NCBI GenBank assembly: GCA_034336665.1
Contig: CM067570.1
Location: 22,401,002-22,465,001, forward strand
DNA: 64,000 nucleotides
DNA from: Luscinia megarhynchos
Lineage: Eukaryota > Chordata > Aves > Passeriformes > Turdidae
Reading direction: 5' to 3'
Shown here: positions 63,803 to 64,000 of the stretch, one piece after another
How the letters are laid out: every line of letters begins with the position of its first letter
How positions within the stretch are numbered: position 1 is the first letter of the stretch
The notes under the pieces: model-generated
What the model was told of the DNA's origin: nothing
Database searches by the model: none
Seen by the model: only the letters and a program-made list of their open reading frames with translations
Made by a program: the position numbers and the translations under genes

Positions 63803-64000
63803 CTTTAAAAACATTTTTGTTTAATGAATTAATTTTCAATGTAATACAAAACCTAGTAAAAAGATAACTGTTTATCTGATATTAAGATAACTACACAAAT
63901 ATGGTAAAATCTAGTTGTGTGAAAGTTAACATTGATTTTTTCCACAGATTTATGCACAGACGTAAACTTACAAATACACAGAGACTACAGAACTACAAAC

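Overview
The window is an internal stretch of one giant vertebrate muscle gene, titin (TTN), read entirely on the minus strand: high coordinates are N-terminal, low coordinates C-terminal. Neither end of the gene is present. The short introns and two fragments of CR1-type retroposon 3' ends (35421-35523 and 47953-48075) point to a bird, or at least a sauropsid. I cannot name the species.

Layout in protein order. (1) 63802 down to 31414: the C-terminal part of the elastic PEVK region. It holds about 42 intact exons, mostly 25-37 codons, every one with phase 1-1 symmetry so that each can be skipped in frame. They alternate PPAK-type repeats (PEVPKK...VPEEKVP...PPPAK) with acidic poly-E exons. 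(2) 30790 down to 16899: the distal tandem-Ig segment, 21 Ig domains of about 89-92 residues. (3) 16277 down to 1: the start of the A-band region. Ig and Fn3 domains there settle into a seven-domain pattern (Ig-Fn-Fn-Fn-Ig-Fn-Fn). The last Ig runs off the window at position 1. Domain names dIg1-21 and a1-a29 used below are local to this window.

Together these parts form one filament: PEVK is the entropic spring, the tandem Igs are the stiffer extensible arm, and the A-band array lies along the thick filament and binds myosin and myosin-binding protein C. That is established titin biology. Here I only see the domains.

Five things stand out. A 612-codon, highly charged exon (32369-34204) sits between two exons whose direct joining would recreate the human-like junction. 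A 644-codon PEVK exon (48879-50810) carries nine 45-residue repeats in a 90-residue dimer pattern. A five-exon block is tandemly duplicated (41443-44439 and 44696-48450), with a 915-bp core that is about 99% identical. Several PEVK exons are decayed or frameshifted. Most PEVK acceptors share one compact motif (ACTAATATCTTTAAAG) that contains a UCUU core. One tandem-Ig exon (17989-18268) carries a 1-bp frameshift that is most likely a sequence error. One Ig exon uses a GC donor.

Introns longer than 300 bp and not listed separately (118-524, 834-1343, 1774-2253, 3248-3603, 5051-5504, 7084-7510, 10697-11222, 13807-14363, 14749-15086, 25301-25762, 26887-27423, 28669-29131, 35286-35605, 35660-36049, 36122-36715 apart from its TA repeat, 38990-39521, 39618-40109, 40194-40800, 48451-48878 apart from its relic exon, 50811-51596 apart from its relic exon, 51720-52057, 55357-55871, 57214-57561, 58358-58810, 61693-62018) show only AT-rich intronic sequence. 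I saw no RNA genes, CRISPR arrays, promoters or second genes.
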